Shown here piece by piece: positions 38,879-48,347 of a stretch of 64,000 bases of DNA; position 1 is the stretch's first letter; every line of letters starts with the position of its first letter. The stretch is from Paenibacillus polymyxa (lineage in GTDB: Bacteria; Bacillota; Bacilli; Paenibacillales; Paenibacillaceae), in contig NZ_JAGGNR010000010.1 of the NCBI RefSeq assembly GCF_018614975.1, positions 230,535 to 294,534 of the forward strand, in the 5' to 3' direction. Position numbers and translations under genes: made by a program. The notes beneath the pieces were generated by a model, which did no database searches, was not told the origin of the DNA, and was given only the letters and a program-made list of their open reading frames with translations.

Positions 38879-40255
38879 ATGACGGAATTAGACGGGACAG
38901 ATGCAGCAGCTCCTTTACTTACGTATAACGAGGCCGTGGACTGGATCAATGGCCTTATTCCTTTTGGCATCCGACCTGGATTGGAACGAATCGAGAATCT
39001 GATGTCCATGTTAGGCAATCCACACCAACGTCTCAAATTTATTCATGTCGCGGGAACGAACGGCAAAGGTTCGACTTGCGCTTTTTTGACGTCAGTGCTT
39101 CTTCAGGCTGGATATGATGTGGGTACCTTTACGTCGCCTTATATCACCAAGTTTACAAACCGTTTTCAATACAACGGTGAGGATATTCCTGAAGAAATCC
39201 TGCTTAAGCTCTCGAACCGATTACATCCACTGGTCATGGAAATGGCCTCTACTCCGCTTGGATCACCCACGATGTTTGAGGTGTCCACGGCTCTGGCGCT
39301 TCTGTACTATGCAGAAGAGTGTTACCCTGACGTTGTGGTATGGGAGACGGGGCTAGGGGGAAGGATGGACGTAACGAATATTGTCACACCTGTTGTGTCC
39401 GTCATCACCAACATTGGTATGGATCATACGGATGTGCTTGGAGATACGATTGAGCAGATTGCCTGGGAAAAGGCAGGCATTATCAAGCCGGGAGTACCCG
39501 TTGTGACTTGCGCAACTCAACCCGAAGCTGTGAAGGTGATTCAGGAGAAAGCACAGCAGCTTCAATCAAGCGTGTATTTGGCTGGAGATCAATTCTCTTA
39601 TCATAGACTGGACAGCAATGAGAACGGACAATCTTTTCATTTTACAGGCCCGTTCCGTGATCTGGACGTTCGCATACGCATGCAGGGCTCACATCAATGT
39701 GACAATGCAGCGGCTGCACTTATGGTGCTTGAATTGCTCAGACAATACATGGCATTTATGCTGGATAACAACGATATTACACTTGGACTGGAGAATGCTT
39801 TCTGGGCAGGGAGATTCGAAAAAGTCGTCGATGAACCCCGAATTGTGCTCGATGGAGCACATAATCCGGAAGGGGCAGAGTCACTGGCCAAGAGCATTAT
39901 GGATGTCTATCCGCACAACAAGTTAATTTTGATGATGGGTATGTTGGCAAATAAGCATCACGAAGCGTATTTGCAGCATATACTGCCACTAGTGGATACG
40001 CTGATCCTGACCGAGCCAGATTTCCGACGCAAAATGGATGCAGCCGAATTGCTGCAGATTGTCGAACGGGTACGTCCCGCCATTGCGAAGCAGGAACTGG
40101 AAATCATCGTCGAGCCCGAATGGGCAAAGGCACTTGATCTATTGAAGTCACGGACGGAAGCGGAAGATCTGGGGGTGGTCTCCGGCACACTGTACCTGAT
40201 TGCGGATGTGCGGGCAGCCCTTTTGCATCAAACCGATTCTGAAAAAGGTTGGTGA
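38879..40255 (+). CDS. folC: Bifunctional folylpolyglutamate synthase / dihydrofolate synthase
   Basis: Adds glutamate to folates and may also couple dihydropteroate to glutamate. 458 aa. The Mur-ligase-like ATP site is AGTNGKGST, with the folate motif GTFTSPYITKFTNR and the C-terminal DGAHNPEG. ATG at 38879 follows AAGGTG at 7 bases; the upstream ATG at 38828 is in the terminator. Its stop overlaps the murC start. Confidence 0.95.
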   Translation: MTELDGTDAAAPLLTYNEAVDWINGLIPFGIRPGLERIENLMSMLGNPHQRLKFIHVAGTNGKGSTCAFLTSVLLQAGYDVGTFTSPYITKFTNRFQYNGEDIPEEILLKLSNRLHPLVMEMASTPLGSPTMFEVSTALALLYYAEECYPDVVVWETGLGGRMDVTNIVTPVVSVITNIGMDHTDVLGDTIEQIAWEKAGIIKPGVPVVTCATQPEAVKVIQEKAQQLQSSVYLAGDQFSYHRLDSNENGQSFHFTGPFRDLDVRIRMQGSHQCDNAAAALMVLELLRQYMAFMLDNNDITLGLENAFWAGRFEKVVDEPRIVLDGAHNPEGAESLAKSIMDVYPHNKLILMMGMLANKHHEAYLQHILPLVDTLILTEPDFRRKMDAAELLQIVERVRPAIAKQELEIIVEPEWAKALDLLKSRTEAEDLGVVSGTLYLIADVRAALLHQTDSEKGW

Positions 40256-41631
40256 AAGTTTTGTTAAATACATCGGAACACGTTCATTTTATAGGGATTG
40301 GCGGATATGGCATGAGTGCCATCGCAAGAGTTATGTTGGAAATGGGATACACCGTTACCGGATCGGATGTCGCTTCACAGGAGTTGACCGAGAAGTTGGC
40401 AGCCAAGGGAGCGAAAATATATATCGGACATACGGCAGAGCACGTTACTGGAGCAGACCTGGTTGTCTACTCTACGGCAGCGCCTGCTGATAATGTGGAA
40501 CGGGTAGCAGCTGCAGAGCTGAACATTCCGATTCTGCATCGTTCCCAGATGCTTGCACGTTTGTTGAACGAACGTAAAGGTGTGGCTGTGGCTGGAGCTC
40601 ACGGTAAGACAACCACCTCATCCATGATTGCACTTGTTATGGATAAATGTGATACGGACCCGACATATATCATTGGCGGAGAAATCATGAATGTGGGTAC
40701 CAACGCCAAGGCAGGCCAGGGAGACTGGGTTGTCGCTGAGGCGGATGAGAGCGATGGTTCATTTTTGCAGTACCATCCATGGCTCGGTATTGTAACGAAT
40801 ATTGAGGCAGATCATCTGGAGAATTACAACAGTGATTTTGAGGAGCTCAAAAAGGCTTATGTGCAGTTCCTGAGTCAGATTCGTCCAGAAGGAACAGCGA
40901 TTGTATGTTCTGACGACGAGAATGTTCAAGCGATTTTGCCAGAGCTCAAGTCACGGATTACAACCTATGGTATTGATCGTGCTGCAGATTATACGGCAAC
41001 GGATATTGTATTGGGCGATCGCCGTATCTCCTTTACGATGAATCATCAGGGTGCTGCTATGGGCACGGTGGAATTATCAGTGCCGGGTAAGCATAACGTT
41101 TATAATGCGATGGCTACTGTGATTACCTGTCTGGAAGCAGGCATTCCATTTGAGAAGATTGTGGCAGCTATCATCCAGTTCCACGGAGCCAAACGCAGAT
41201 TCCAGGTATTGGGCGAGGCGCGTGATATGCTGATCATCGATGATTATGCTCATCACCCAACTGAGATTGAAGCTACCATTAGTGCAGCCAAAGCAACGGG
41301 CAAACGCATTATTGCGGTATTCCAGCCACAGCGTTATACGCGGACATTCTTCCTGCTGGATGCGTTCAGTCGTGCTTTCGCGGAAGCGGATGAGGTACTT
41401 ATTACGGATATCTATTCTCCTGCGGGGGAAAAACAGATCGAAGGAGTAACCTCAGCCAGACTGGTTGAACTAATCGTTCAAAACAGTAATGCTTCTGCAC
41501 GTTACCTTCCTACAAAAGAAGAAGTTGTCGCTGATCTGCAGCATCGTCTGCAGCCAGGAGATCTTGTGATTACGATGGGTGCAGGTGATATTTGGAAAGT
41601 CGGCGATACACTTGCCAAAGGTTTGAAATAA
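40252..41631 (+). CDS. murC: UDP-N-acetylmuramate-L-alanine ligase
   Basis: Adds L-alanine to UDP-MurNAc in peptidoglycan synthesis. 459 aa. The N-terminal Rossmann domain has HFIGIGGYGMSAIA, the ATP site is GAHGKTTT, and the C-terminal domain has DDYAHHPTEI. The GTG at 40252 overlaps the folC stop (GTGA); TTG codons at 40249 and 40261 are alternatives. It occupies the place held by comC in B. subtilis, where murC is elsewhere. Confidence 0.96.
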   Translation: MKVLLNTSEHVHFIGIGGYGMSAIARVMLEMGYTVTGSDVASQELTEKLAAKGAKIYIGHTAEHVTGADLVVYSTAAPADNVERVAAAELNIPILHRSQMLARLLNERKGVAVAGAHGKTTTSSMIALVMDKCDTDPTYIIGGEIMNVGTNAKAGQGDWVVAEADESDGSFLQYHPWLGIVTNIEADHLENYNSDFEELKKAYVQFLSQIRPEGTAIVCSDDENVQAILPELKSRITTYGIDRAADYTATDIVLGDRRISFTMNHQGAAMGTVELSVPGKHNVYNAMATVITCLEAGIPFEKIVAAIIQFHGAKRRFQVLGEARDMLIIDDYAHHPTEIEATISAAKATGKRIIAVFQPQRYTRTFFLLDAFSRAFAEADEVLITDIYSPAGEKQIEGVTSARLVELIVQNSNASARYLPTKEEVVADLQHRLQPGDLVITMGAGDIWKVGDTLAKGLK

Positions 41632-41641
41632 ATCAATTGAG

Positions 41642-41678
41642 AAAACGCCTGTCTTCGATACGAAGCAGGCGTTTTTTG
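41642..41678 (+). terminator. Terminator of folC-murC
   Basis: AAAACGCCTG / CAGGCGTTTT with an inner CTTCG / CGAAG, then T. Confidence 0.88.
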
Positions 41679-41747
41679 CGTTATATGGAATGTTTTCTCC
41701 AGTCTCTGCATATAGCTGATATAAATGGGACAAAGGAGAGGGTACGG

Positions 41748-42977
41748 GTGAGCAATGCTAGAATGACGTTTCGCTTCGGGGATCATGAGTCGGACAAGCC
41801 TGAAAACAAGAGGATATCCGCGTCCAGTCCATTGGTTACGTTAAGTGAAGAATTACCGCATCATCAACCGCTAACGCCTAAACAGATGGATACGACCCCG
41901 TCATGGATGCCTGAGGATATCCCCGGAGACTGGGGAGAGACGGTGCTGACAAGCTCTACTGTACCTGCACCTGACGAGCGGGTGAGTCATGATTCGAACT
42001 TGAACTGGGATGGGGCCCATTATTCTGGGAACCGTTCCGGTTACGGTTATGTTAATCACACCGATAATCCGGAGGAAGAGCGTCGTGACTTGTCCAATAC
42101 CCATGATGATCAAGGCCACGACTGGCTTGCAGATTCGGAGAATTATTCCTATAAACGCAATCGCCCTCCAAGGGGATGGAAAATGATTGGTTCTGTTACT
42201 GGGGCACTTGTTACCGGAGCACTCTTTGGTATGGTTATTCTTTCATTTTTCAATAAAGAAGGAGCCGCGAAGCCAGGCGATCTTCTGCCAGTCAATCAGG
42301 CGGTTTCCACCGTGACGGGTCAGGAGGGGGCTGCAGGGACAGAGCAGCAGCTTAAGACAGCTACGACTGGCAGCACGTATTATGCACTTCAATATGGCGT
42401 ATTCAGTTCTCCTGAACGAGCTGAGCAGGCCAAACTTGAGCTGGCTCAAGCAGGTATAGCCGCAGGTTCTGATCCCGAAGATGGCAATCGAGTATATGCA
42501 GGCATCTCGGCTGATCGTGAAGAGGCCAAGCTACTTAGCTCCAGGCTAAAAGCCCAGGGAGTTGAACTGTATGTCAAGGAGATTGTGAACCCTGAGATCA
42601 ATCCGGCTATATTCGGCGGCAAGCAAGAGGATGTACAGCTTTTCTTCACAAACAGTTCTGCACTGGTCGAACAATTATCTACCTTATCCATTCAGCAGTT
42701 GGGACAATCTGCTCCGGCAGCGGTTTCTACAGAAACGATGACCGCGATTCAGAATAAGCATCAGTCATGGTTAACTGGTTTGAATAGCCTCTCACCCGGC
42801 CTGACCGCAGATGTACAACCTATTATTGGTGGAATGGAGAAATCAATGAACAGTGCAATTACGGCTATCGCGGAGTACAACAAAAACCCGGATGATGTGC
42901 ACATGTGGTCCGTGCAGTCCGATCTGATGGAATATGTACTGCAGCAGAAAAAATGGCTCGAAGCGATTAAGCAGTAA
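41748..42977 (+). CDS. spoIIB: SPOR-domain membrane protein, SpoIIB-like
   Basis: 409 aa. A polar N-terminal cytoplasmic part of about 145 residues is followed by one membrane helix (146-168, MIGSVTGALVTGALFGMVIL). An extracytoplasmic SPOR domain lies at about 205-280 (YYALQYGVFSSPERAEQAKLEL), and a helical tail ends the protein. SPOR domains bind denuded glycan at septa. The position between folC/murC and maf matches spoIIB of B. subtilis, which acts in septal wall thinning and engulfment. The GTG at 41748 follows AAAGGAG; the longer frame back to 41592 lies in murC. Confidence 0.85.
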   Translation: MSNARMTFRFGDHESDKPENKRISASSPLVTLSEELPHHQPLTPKQMDTTPSWMPEDIPGDWGETVLTSSTVPAPDERVSHDSNLNWDGAHYSGNRSGYGYVNHTDNPEEERRDLSNTHDDQGHDWLADSENYSYKRNRPPRGWKMIGSVTGALVTGALFGMVILSFFNKEGAAKPGDLLPVNQAVSTVTGQEGAAGTEQQLKTATTGSTYYALQYGVFSSPERAEQAKLELAQAGIAAGSDPEDGNRVYAGISADREEAKLLSSRLKAQGVELYVKEIVNPEINPAIFGGKQEDVQLFFTNSSALVEQLSTLSIQQLGQSAPAAVSTETMTAIQNKHQSWLTGLNSLSPGLTADVQPIIGGMEKSMNSAITAIAEYNKNPDDVHMWSVQSDLMEYVLQQKKWLEAIKQ

Positions 42978-43012
42978 CATGCTCTTTCCCATAACAACGC
43001 TTGGAAATACCC

Positions 43013-43052
43013 ATCCGGCAAGGAACTGGAAATAGTTCCCCTTGCCGGATTT
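43013..43052 (+). terminator. Strong hairpin after the SpoIIB-like gene
   Basis: ATCCGGCAAGGAAC pairs with GTTCCCCTTGCCGGAT (one extra C), followed by TTGTGTTTGT, so the U tract is imperfect. Confidence 0.65.
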
Positions 43053-43122
43053 GTGTTTGTATTGACGTACAAAACCCCGTATAATAATGTGGGTGTCAAA
43101 AAATGGCGAGGGAAGATTACCG

Positions 43123-43365
43123 ATGAAAAAAAACTTCGGCATGTTATTGCTGTTTCTGCTGCTCGGCTGGATGGCCGGAGCGTGGATCGCCAAGGCACTG
43201 CAGCCTGTAAAGGCAGTAGCCTTTCTTACGAAAGCCACGACCATACGTTGGTCGCCGCAGGCTGATCTGGATATTATCAGTTATGATATTTCACTTCAAT
43301 TTCAAATGAGCCTTCTGAGTCTGATCGGTATGATTGCCGCTGTGTGGCTGTATCGCAGACTGTAG
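43123..43365 (+). CDS. Small membrane protein of the DUF4321 type
   Basis: 80 aa with two membrane segments, one N-terminal (LLLFLLLGWMAGAWIAKAL) and one at the C-terminus (MSLLSLIGMIAAVWLYRRL), and a short polar loop between. The layout and position before maf fit the DUF4321 family of Firmicutes, whose role is unknown. ATG at 43123 follows GAGGGAAG. Confidence 0.82.
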   Translation: MKKNFGMLLLFLLLGWMAGAWIAKALQPVKAVAFLTKATTIRWSPQADLDIISYDISLQFQMSLLSLIGMIAAVWLYRRL

Positions 43366-43459
43366 GAGAATGACGAGTTATGACGAAAAAAAATAAACCA
43401 GTGACATCTATTATCGTGATCCGGACAGGATGTTGCCGTGGCATAAGGAGCCGTTCATT

Positions 43460-44071
43460 TTGGATAACACACAACAGCGCCCTATTATTCTGGCCTCCAC
43501 ATCGCCTCGGCGCAAAGAACTGATCGCATCACTCCACCTAGCGTTTGATGTAATACCAAGTCATGCCAATGAAGATACACCACCAGAGTGGACACCTGAA
43601 CAGACTGTACAGGAGCTTGCTTTGCGCAAGGCGCTTGCCGTGTATCGCGGGCTTGAAGGACGCGAGCAGGAAGCCATTATTGTTGGTAGTGACACCGTTG
43701 TTGTTCTGGATGGTGAGATTCTAGGCAAACCTGTAGACGAAGCCGATGCTGAACGTATGTTATTCCGGCTGCAGGGCCGTGTACATCGGGTGTTTACGGG
43801 CGTCGCTTGTATTGATGCGGGCAATGGACAGTCGTTAGTTCATTACCGCCAGACCGATGTAACGATGAAAGAACTGTCGGATGCGACCATCCGTGCTTAT
43901 GTGCAGACAGGTGAGCCTTCAGACAAGGCAGGATCATATGCCATTCAGGGCATTGGTGCTTCACTGATCGACCGCATTGAAGGATGTTATTTTAATGTGG
44001 TTGGTTTGCCGCTATCCTTGCTAAGTGATATGTTGGACGGGTTCGGCGTGCATGTGTTGCCACGAATATGA
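43460..44071 (+). CDS. maf: Maf-like nucleoside triphosphate pyrophosphatase
   Basis: 203 aa with the family opening ILASTSPRRKELI, the SDTVV acid motif and DKAGSYAIQG. Maf proteins hydrolyse modified or canonical NTPs, and in B. subtilis Maf slows septum formation. TTG at 43460 is 9 bases after AAGGAG; the ATG at 43430 has no usable ribosome site and would add ten residues. It sits between the DUF4321 gene and radC as in B. subtilis. Confidence 0.92.
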   Translation: MDNTQQRPIILASTSPRRKELIASLHLAFDVIPSHANEDTPPEWTPEQTVQELALRKALAVYRGLEGREQEAIIVGSDTVVVLDGEILGKPVDEADAERMLFRLQGRVHRVFTGVACIDAGNGQSLVHYRQTDVTMKELSDATIRAYVQTGEPSDKAGSYAIQGIGASLIDRIEGCYFNVVGLPLSLLSDMLDGFGVHVLPRI

Positions 44072-44108
44072 ATGAAGCCAAATGTTGTGAAATGAAAAGA
44101 GGGAACAT

Positions 44109-44798
44109 ATGGAGTCGCCTCAATACATGATGCGCGACATCCCCCAGGAAGAACGCCCGAGAGAACGCATGATGGAATATGGGGCGGGCGCCTTAAGCCA
44201 TGCTGAATTGCTGGCAATTTTACTTCGAACAGGCACAAGACAGGAATCCGCGGTGCATATGGCACAGCGGATTCTGGCCGAAGCGGGTGGTATCCGCTCG
44301 TTGATGGATCTGAGTCTGGAAGAATTGACTGCGATGAAAGGGATTGGCAATGCCAAGGCTGTGCAATTGAAAGCTGGCATTGAGCTGGGTCATCGGATTG
44401 CCAAGAGCAGACTCACGCAGTCGACTTCAATTCGTACACCGCGTGATGCAGCTGATATCCTGATGGAACAATTGCGTTACTTGCAAAAAGAACATTTTGT
44501 GTGTCTCTTTCTGAATAGCAAAAATCATATTATTGCCCAGGAAACACTCTCCATGGGCAGCCTTAACGCTTCGATTGTACATCCACGTGAAGTGTTCCGG
44601 GCTGCCATCAAATGTAGCAGCGCATCGATTGTGTGCGCACACAACCATCCGAGTGGTGATCCTACGCCCAGTCCGGAGGATATCCAAATAACCAAGAGAC
44701 TGATTGAAGCAGGCGCTATTGTTGGCATTGACGTGCTTGATCATATTATTATCGGAGATGGAACGTACGTAAGTTTGAAGGAGAAGGGCTTAGTATAA
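44109..44798 (+). CDS. radC: RadC-family JAB/MPN domain protein
   Basis: 229 aa. Residues about 60-90 hold a helix-hairpin-helix (MDLSLEELTAMKGIGNAKAVQL). The JAB1/MPN metalloprotease-like domain has the zinc motif CAHNHPSGDPTPS. Despite the name, a DNA-repair role is doubtful and the function is open. It lies immediately upstream of mreB as in B. subtilis. Confidence 0.95.
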   Translation: MESPQYMMRDIPQEERPRERMMEYGAGALSHAELLAILLRTGTRQESAVHMAQRILAEAGGIRSLMDLSLEELTAMKGIGNAKAVQLKAGIELGHRIAKSRLTQSTSIRTPRDAADILMEQLRYLQKEHFVCLFLNSKNHIIAQETLSMGSLNASIVHPREVFRAAIKCSSASIVCAHNHPSGDPTPSPEDIQITKRLIEAGAIVGIDVLDHIIIGDGTYVSLKEKGLV

Positions 44799-44900
44799 TA
44801 TAATGGTTGGCGTTGATGTTTTCCTATGAATGTTAACGGCGTTGTCCGTAAAAGATAGGTTCACTTTACAAATGCAAAAAAACAAATGCGAATATTAGCT

Positions 44901-44915
44901 CCACGTGTTACGTGG
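44901..44915 (+). promoter_or_regulatory. Small perfect hairpin before mreB
   Basis: CCACGT-GTT-ACGTGG in the 183-bp radC-mreB gap. No convincing promoter was found here. The role is unknown. Confidence 0.35.
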
Positions 44916-44981
44916 GAATGAAATTATTATGCTCTGGATCAGAATGGAGCGGCTATATGAGGCAGAAAAGGAGATTATGTT

Positions 44982-46016
44982 ATGTTTGGTGGTTTTACGA
45001 AAGATTTGGGTATTGACTTGGGGACAGCAAATACGTTGGTTTATGTACGAGGAAAAGGAATTGTGGTGCGAGAACCTTCGGTTGTCGCTATACGGACAGA
45101 TACAAATAGCATCGAGGCAGTAGGTGAAGCCGCCAAAAAAATGATTGGACGTACACCAGGTAACATTCGTGCCATTCGTCCAATGAAAGATGGCGTTATT
45201 GCCGATTTTGATACAACGGCAACGATGATCAAATATTTCATCCGTGAGGCGCAGAAACAACGCTCCATGTTCCAGCGTCATCCAAACGTGATGGTATGTG
45301 TACCATCCGGGATCACGGCAGTAGAACAACGTGCGGTTGAAGATGCAACCAAACAGGCTGGGGCACGTGAAGCCTATACAATTGAAGAGCCTTTTGCTGC
45401 TGCAATCGGTGCAGACCTGCCTGTATGGGAACCAACGGGTAGTATGGTTGTAGATATTGGTGGCGGTACAACGGAAGTGGCCGTTATCTCTCTTGGTGGT
45501 ATTGTAACGAGCCGTTCGGTCCGTGTAGCAGGTGACGAGATGGATGAATCCGTTATCCAGTACATCAAACGTCAATACAATCTCATGATCGGTGAGCGTA
45601 CATCGGAACAATTGAAGATGGACATCGGATCAGCTATGCCATTGGAACAAGTAGAAACGATGGAAATTCGTGGACGTGACCTTGTAACAGGTCTGCCGAA
45701 GACAATTACGATTACTTCGGACGAGATCAGTGAAGCGCTGGCTGATACGGTGAATGCGATTGTTGAAGCGGTAAAGGTAACACTGGAAAAATGCCCGCCT
45801 GAACTTGCAGCCGATATCATGGATCGGGGTATCGTTCTTACAGGTGGTGGAGCGCTGCTTCGCAACCTGGACAAGCTTCTGGCTGGTGAGACAGGAATGC
45901 CTGTCATTGTGGCTGAGAACCCGCTGGATTGTGTAGCGATCGGAACAGGTAAAGCGCTAGAGAATATTCATTTGTTCAAAAGCAGAAGTAGTTCGGCAGT
46001 TCGTTCCAAACGTTAA
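44982..46016 (+). CDS. mreB: Rod-shape-determining actin homologue MreB
   Basis: 344 aa actin-fold ATPase that guides side-wall peptidoglycan synthesis. It has [26 protein letters not shown] at the front with the phosphate-1 loop, [14 protein letters not shown] as phosphate-2, and [11 protein letters not shown] in the adenosine site. A perfect AAGGAG precedes the ATG. It heads mreB-mreC-mreD-minC-minD, as in B. subtilis. Confidence 0.97.
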   Translation: MFGGFTKDLGIDLGTANTLVYVRGKGIVVREPSVVAIRTDTNSIEAVGEAAKKMIGRTPGNIRAIRPMKDGVIADFDTTATMIKYFIREAQKQRSMFQRHPNVMVCVPSGITAVEQRAVEDATKQAGAREAYTIEEPFAAAIGADLPVWEPTGSMVVDIGGGTTEVAVISLGGIVTSRSVRVAGDEMDESVIQYIKRQYNLMIGERTSEQLKMDIGSAMPLEQVETMEIRGRDLVTGLPKTITITSDEISEALADTVNAIVEAVKVTLEKCPPELAADIMDRGIVLTGGGALLRNLDKLLAGETGMPVIVAENPLDCVAIGTGKALENIHLFKSRSSSAVRSKR

Positions 46017-46126
46017 TTGGTATTTGCCCAACTTGGCATTGCGACTAAGTGGCAAGGTATCGTTATAGAGTACCCGGTTAACCCCGGGGATGAGCTATTA
46101 CCCGCTTAACAGGGGAGGATCAGCTG

Positions 46127-46189
46127 ATATTCTCGCAGGGACTACAGGTCTGACAGTCTCCCCGCCGGGCATGGCTCGGAAGAGAATAT
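46127..46189 (+). promoter_or_regulatory. Three-way-junction RNA leader before mreC
   Basis: Closing stem ATATTCTC (46127-46134) / GAGAATAT (46182-46189), 8 perfect pairs. Inside are helix GGGACT (46138-46143) / AGTCTC (46155-46160) and helix CCGGGC (46165-46170) / GCTCGG (46174-46179) with an ATG loop. It ends 12 bases before the mreC start. I do not recognise it as a known riboswitch class. Confidence 0.55.
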
Positions 46190-46201
46190 GGATGTTAGAG
46201 G

Positions 46202-47074
46202 GTGTTCGAACTGTTTAAACTGCTAGGCAACAAAAGACTTTTTGTTTTGCTGGTGGGCCTTGTTACATTTATCGCGTTAATGGGCTTTACGCTCAGTCCG
46301 CGAACCACTCTATCCTGGCCGGAGAAATTCCTGAAGGATTCAGTTGGATTTGTACAATACGTATTTTACAAGCCCGCTTCCTATGTAGCGGGCTTTTTCA
46401 AAGATGTAGCGAACATGCGTACGGTATATGATGAGAATGAAGAGCTTCGCATCGCAATGGGTCACTATACTCGTGACCGATTGAAGTACAATGATATGGA
46501 GCAAGTGAATGAGCAGCTTCAGAAAGCGCTCAATTTCACAGAAGAACAGAAGAATCGCTATAATTACGGTTCACGAATTGCTCAGGTTATCAGTGCCAAT
46601 TCGGATCCCAATAGCAGAACCATTAACATTGATATTGGTGAAAATGCTGGAATTAAGCCGGGGATGGCCGTGACCTCCCAGGAAGGGCTGGTCGGCGTGA
46701 TCAGTCATGTCAGCTCATATACATCAACGGTTAATCTGTTAACCTCCATGGACGCCAATGATCCGACATCCAATGCCATTGCAGCAACGGCAGTAGGTAA
46801 GGAGAAAGTATTTGGTATGATTGAGAGCTACGATCCGAAGACGGGCATGCTCAAGATGACCAAAATCTCAGAAGATTCTAATATCCAAGAGGATGATGAG
46901 ATTATCTCCTCCGGAATTATTAACAATTTTCCGAAGTACATGCGGATTGGTAAAGTGAAGAGTGTTGAGAAAAGTGAGTATGGTTTAACAAAAACAGCTA
47001 CAATTGAGCCATATGCAAGCTTTTTGGACTGGAAAGAACTGATTATCATTATCCCGCCTGAGGTAAAAGAGTAA
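46202..47074 (+). CDS. mreC: Rod-shape-determining protein MreC
   Basis: 290 aa. One N-terminal membrane helix (about 12-30, LFVLLVGLVTFIALMGF) is followed by a coiled coil (about 70-115). The outer beta-domain has NIDIGENAGIKPGMAVTSQEGLVG. It links MreB with the wall-synthesis enzymes. GTG at 46202 has a poor ribosome site (TTAGAGG directly adjacent) and overlaps an eight-codon frame starting at 46192, so its translation may depend on the leader fold upstream. Confidence 0.94.
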   Translation: MFELFKLLGNKRLFVLLVGLVTFIALMGFTLSPRTTLSWPEKFLKDSVGFVQYVFYKPASYVAGFFKDVANMRTVYDENEELRIAMGHYTRDRLKYNDMEQVNEQLQKALNFTEEQKNRYNYGSRIAQVISANSDPNSRTINIDIGENAGIKPGMAVTSQEGLVGVISHVSSYTSTVNLLTSMDANDPTSNAIAATAVGKEKVFGMIESYDPKTGMLKMTKISEDSNIQEDDEIISSGIINNFPKYMRIGKVKSVEKSEYGLTKTATIEPYASFLDWKELIIIIPPEVKE

Positions 47075-47607
47075 TGGTGACGCGCAAGCAAGTTTTGTTC
47101 CTGTTACTATTCGTTTTGTTCATTGCGGAAGGCACGATTTTGCCGCTGCTCATTCCTTCCGGCTGGCAGATGCGTATCTCTGCCAATCTGGTCTATATCG
47201 TAATTTTGTTTATCGCTGTATATCATCATCGGCACACAGCACTAGTGCTTGGTATATTTTTTGGACTATTGCATGACGTCGTATTCTACGGCGAGATGAT
47301 TGGACCTTATGGATTCTCGATGGGATTATCGGCATACATGATGGGACTCATTTTTCAAGCACCTCGTGCACCCTTGCCGGTTATGGTATCGGTTGTCATT
47401 TTGGGAAGTCTGCTTAATGACACCATGCTATTTTTCCTGTACAAGCTCTTCCAACTTAACCACGTGACCTTTGACTGGGCGTTGATTGAATACATGATTC
47501 CTAATTTGTTCATTCATTTTGTGTTTGCCTTGATCATATATGTCCCGCTTCGGAAACAACTGGAGCGGATCGGCAAGAGACGGAGCAAGACAGAAGAAGC
47601 TTCCTAA
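47074..47607 (+). CDS. mreD: Rod-shape-determining protein MreD
   Basis: 177 aa, five or so membrane helices, ending in a basic tail (RKQLERIGKRRSKTEEAS). It starts at TAATG, one base overlapping the mreC stop. It works with MreC in the elongasome. Confidence 0.92.
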   Translation: MVTRKQVLFLLLFVLFIAEGTILPLLIPSGWQMRISANLVYIVILFIAVYHHRHTALVLGIFFGLLHDVVFYGEMIGPYGFSMGLSAYMMGLIFQAPRAPLPVMVSVVILGSLLNDTMLFFLYKLFQLNHVTFDWALIEYMIPNLFIHFVFALIIYVPLRKQLERIGKRRSKTEEAS

Positions 47608-47681
47608 ATACATTTATGGAGCGCAAAGCAGGAACTTGGGGCCCCGGGCACGAAATGTAATGAGATGGGAGGGACAGGCTT

Positions 47682-48344
47682 ATGACGGTAAAATCGAATC
47701 ACGTAACGATTAAAGGCATCCGAGACGGCCTGGTTTTCCTGTTGGACGATCAATGTGAATTCGAGGAATTGCTCTATGAGCTCCGCTATAAGCTGGAACA
47801 CAGCCATCAAAATATTTTGACCGGACCGATTGTTCATGTGGATATCAAGTTGGGTGCCCGCAAAGTGACAGAGGACCAGAAAGAAGCAATCCTCGATATA
47901 TTGAAGCAAAAAGGGAATTTGCTTATTCGATCCATCGACTCACCTGCACTCCAACCGGAGGTTAAAGGACCACCGCCGATTGTAACCATGTGTGGTATGG
48001 TGCGTTCAGGTCAGGTGCTTCATCATGAAGGAAATCTCCTGTTTCTTGGGGATATCAATCCGGGGGGCACAGTGACGTGTACCGGAGATATATATGTGTT
48101 GGGTTCACTCAGAGGTATGGCTCATGCCGGAATTGGCGGGGACGAGGAAGCGATTATTGCCGCTTCGGTATTTGCACCGACGCAGCTGCGGATTGCGGAT
48201 ATCATCAGTCGTCCTCCCGATGAATGGGAGAGCCGAGAGACCGGAATGGAATTTGCTTACTTACAGGACAATCAGATGCAGATAGACAAAATGAGCAATA
48301 TCGTTCGGTTACGCCGAGATTTTAATGTGTTTAAAGGAGTGTAG
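47682..48344 (+). CDS. minC: Septum site-determining protein MinC
   Basis: 220 aa FtsZ inhibitor. The N-terminal domain contacts FtsZ. The C-terminal right-handed beta-helix has regular Gly-rich turns (GDINPGGTVTCTGDIYVLGSLRG) and binds MinD. ATG follows GGGAGGG. It lies 3 bp upstream of minD. Confidence 0.95.
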   Translation: MTVKSNHVTIKGIRDGLVFLLDDQCEFEELLYELRYKLEHSHQNILTGPIVHVDIKLGARKVTEDQKEAILDILKQKGNLLIRSIDSPALQPEVKGPPPIVTMCGMVRSGQVLHHEGNLLFLGDINPGGTVTCTGDIYVLGSLRGMAHAGIGGDEEAIIAASVFAPTQLRIADIISRPPDEWESRETGMEFAYLQDNQMQIDKMSNIVRLRRDFNVFKGV

Positions 48345-48347
48345 CTC

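Noticed and set aside
43381..43503. Short frame starting MTKKNKPVTS between the DUF4321 gene and maf
   Set aside because: It has a plausible ribosome site but runs over the maf start in another frame and ends in Trp/Pro/Arg-rich sequence unlike a protein.
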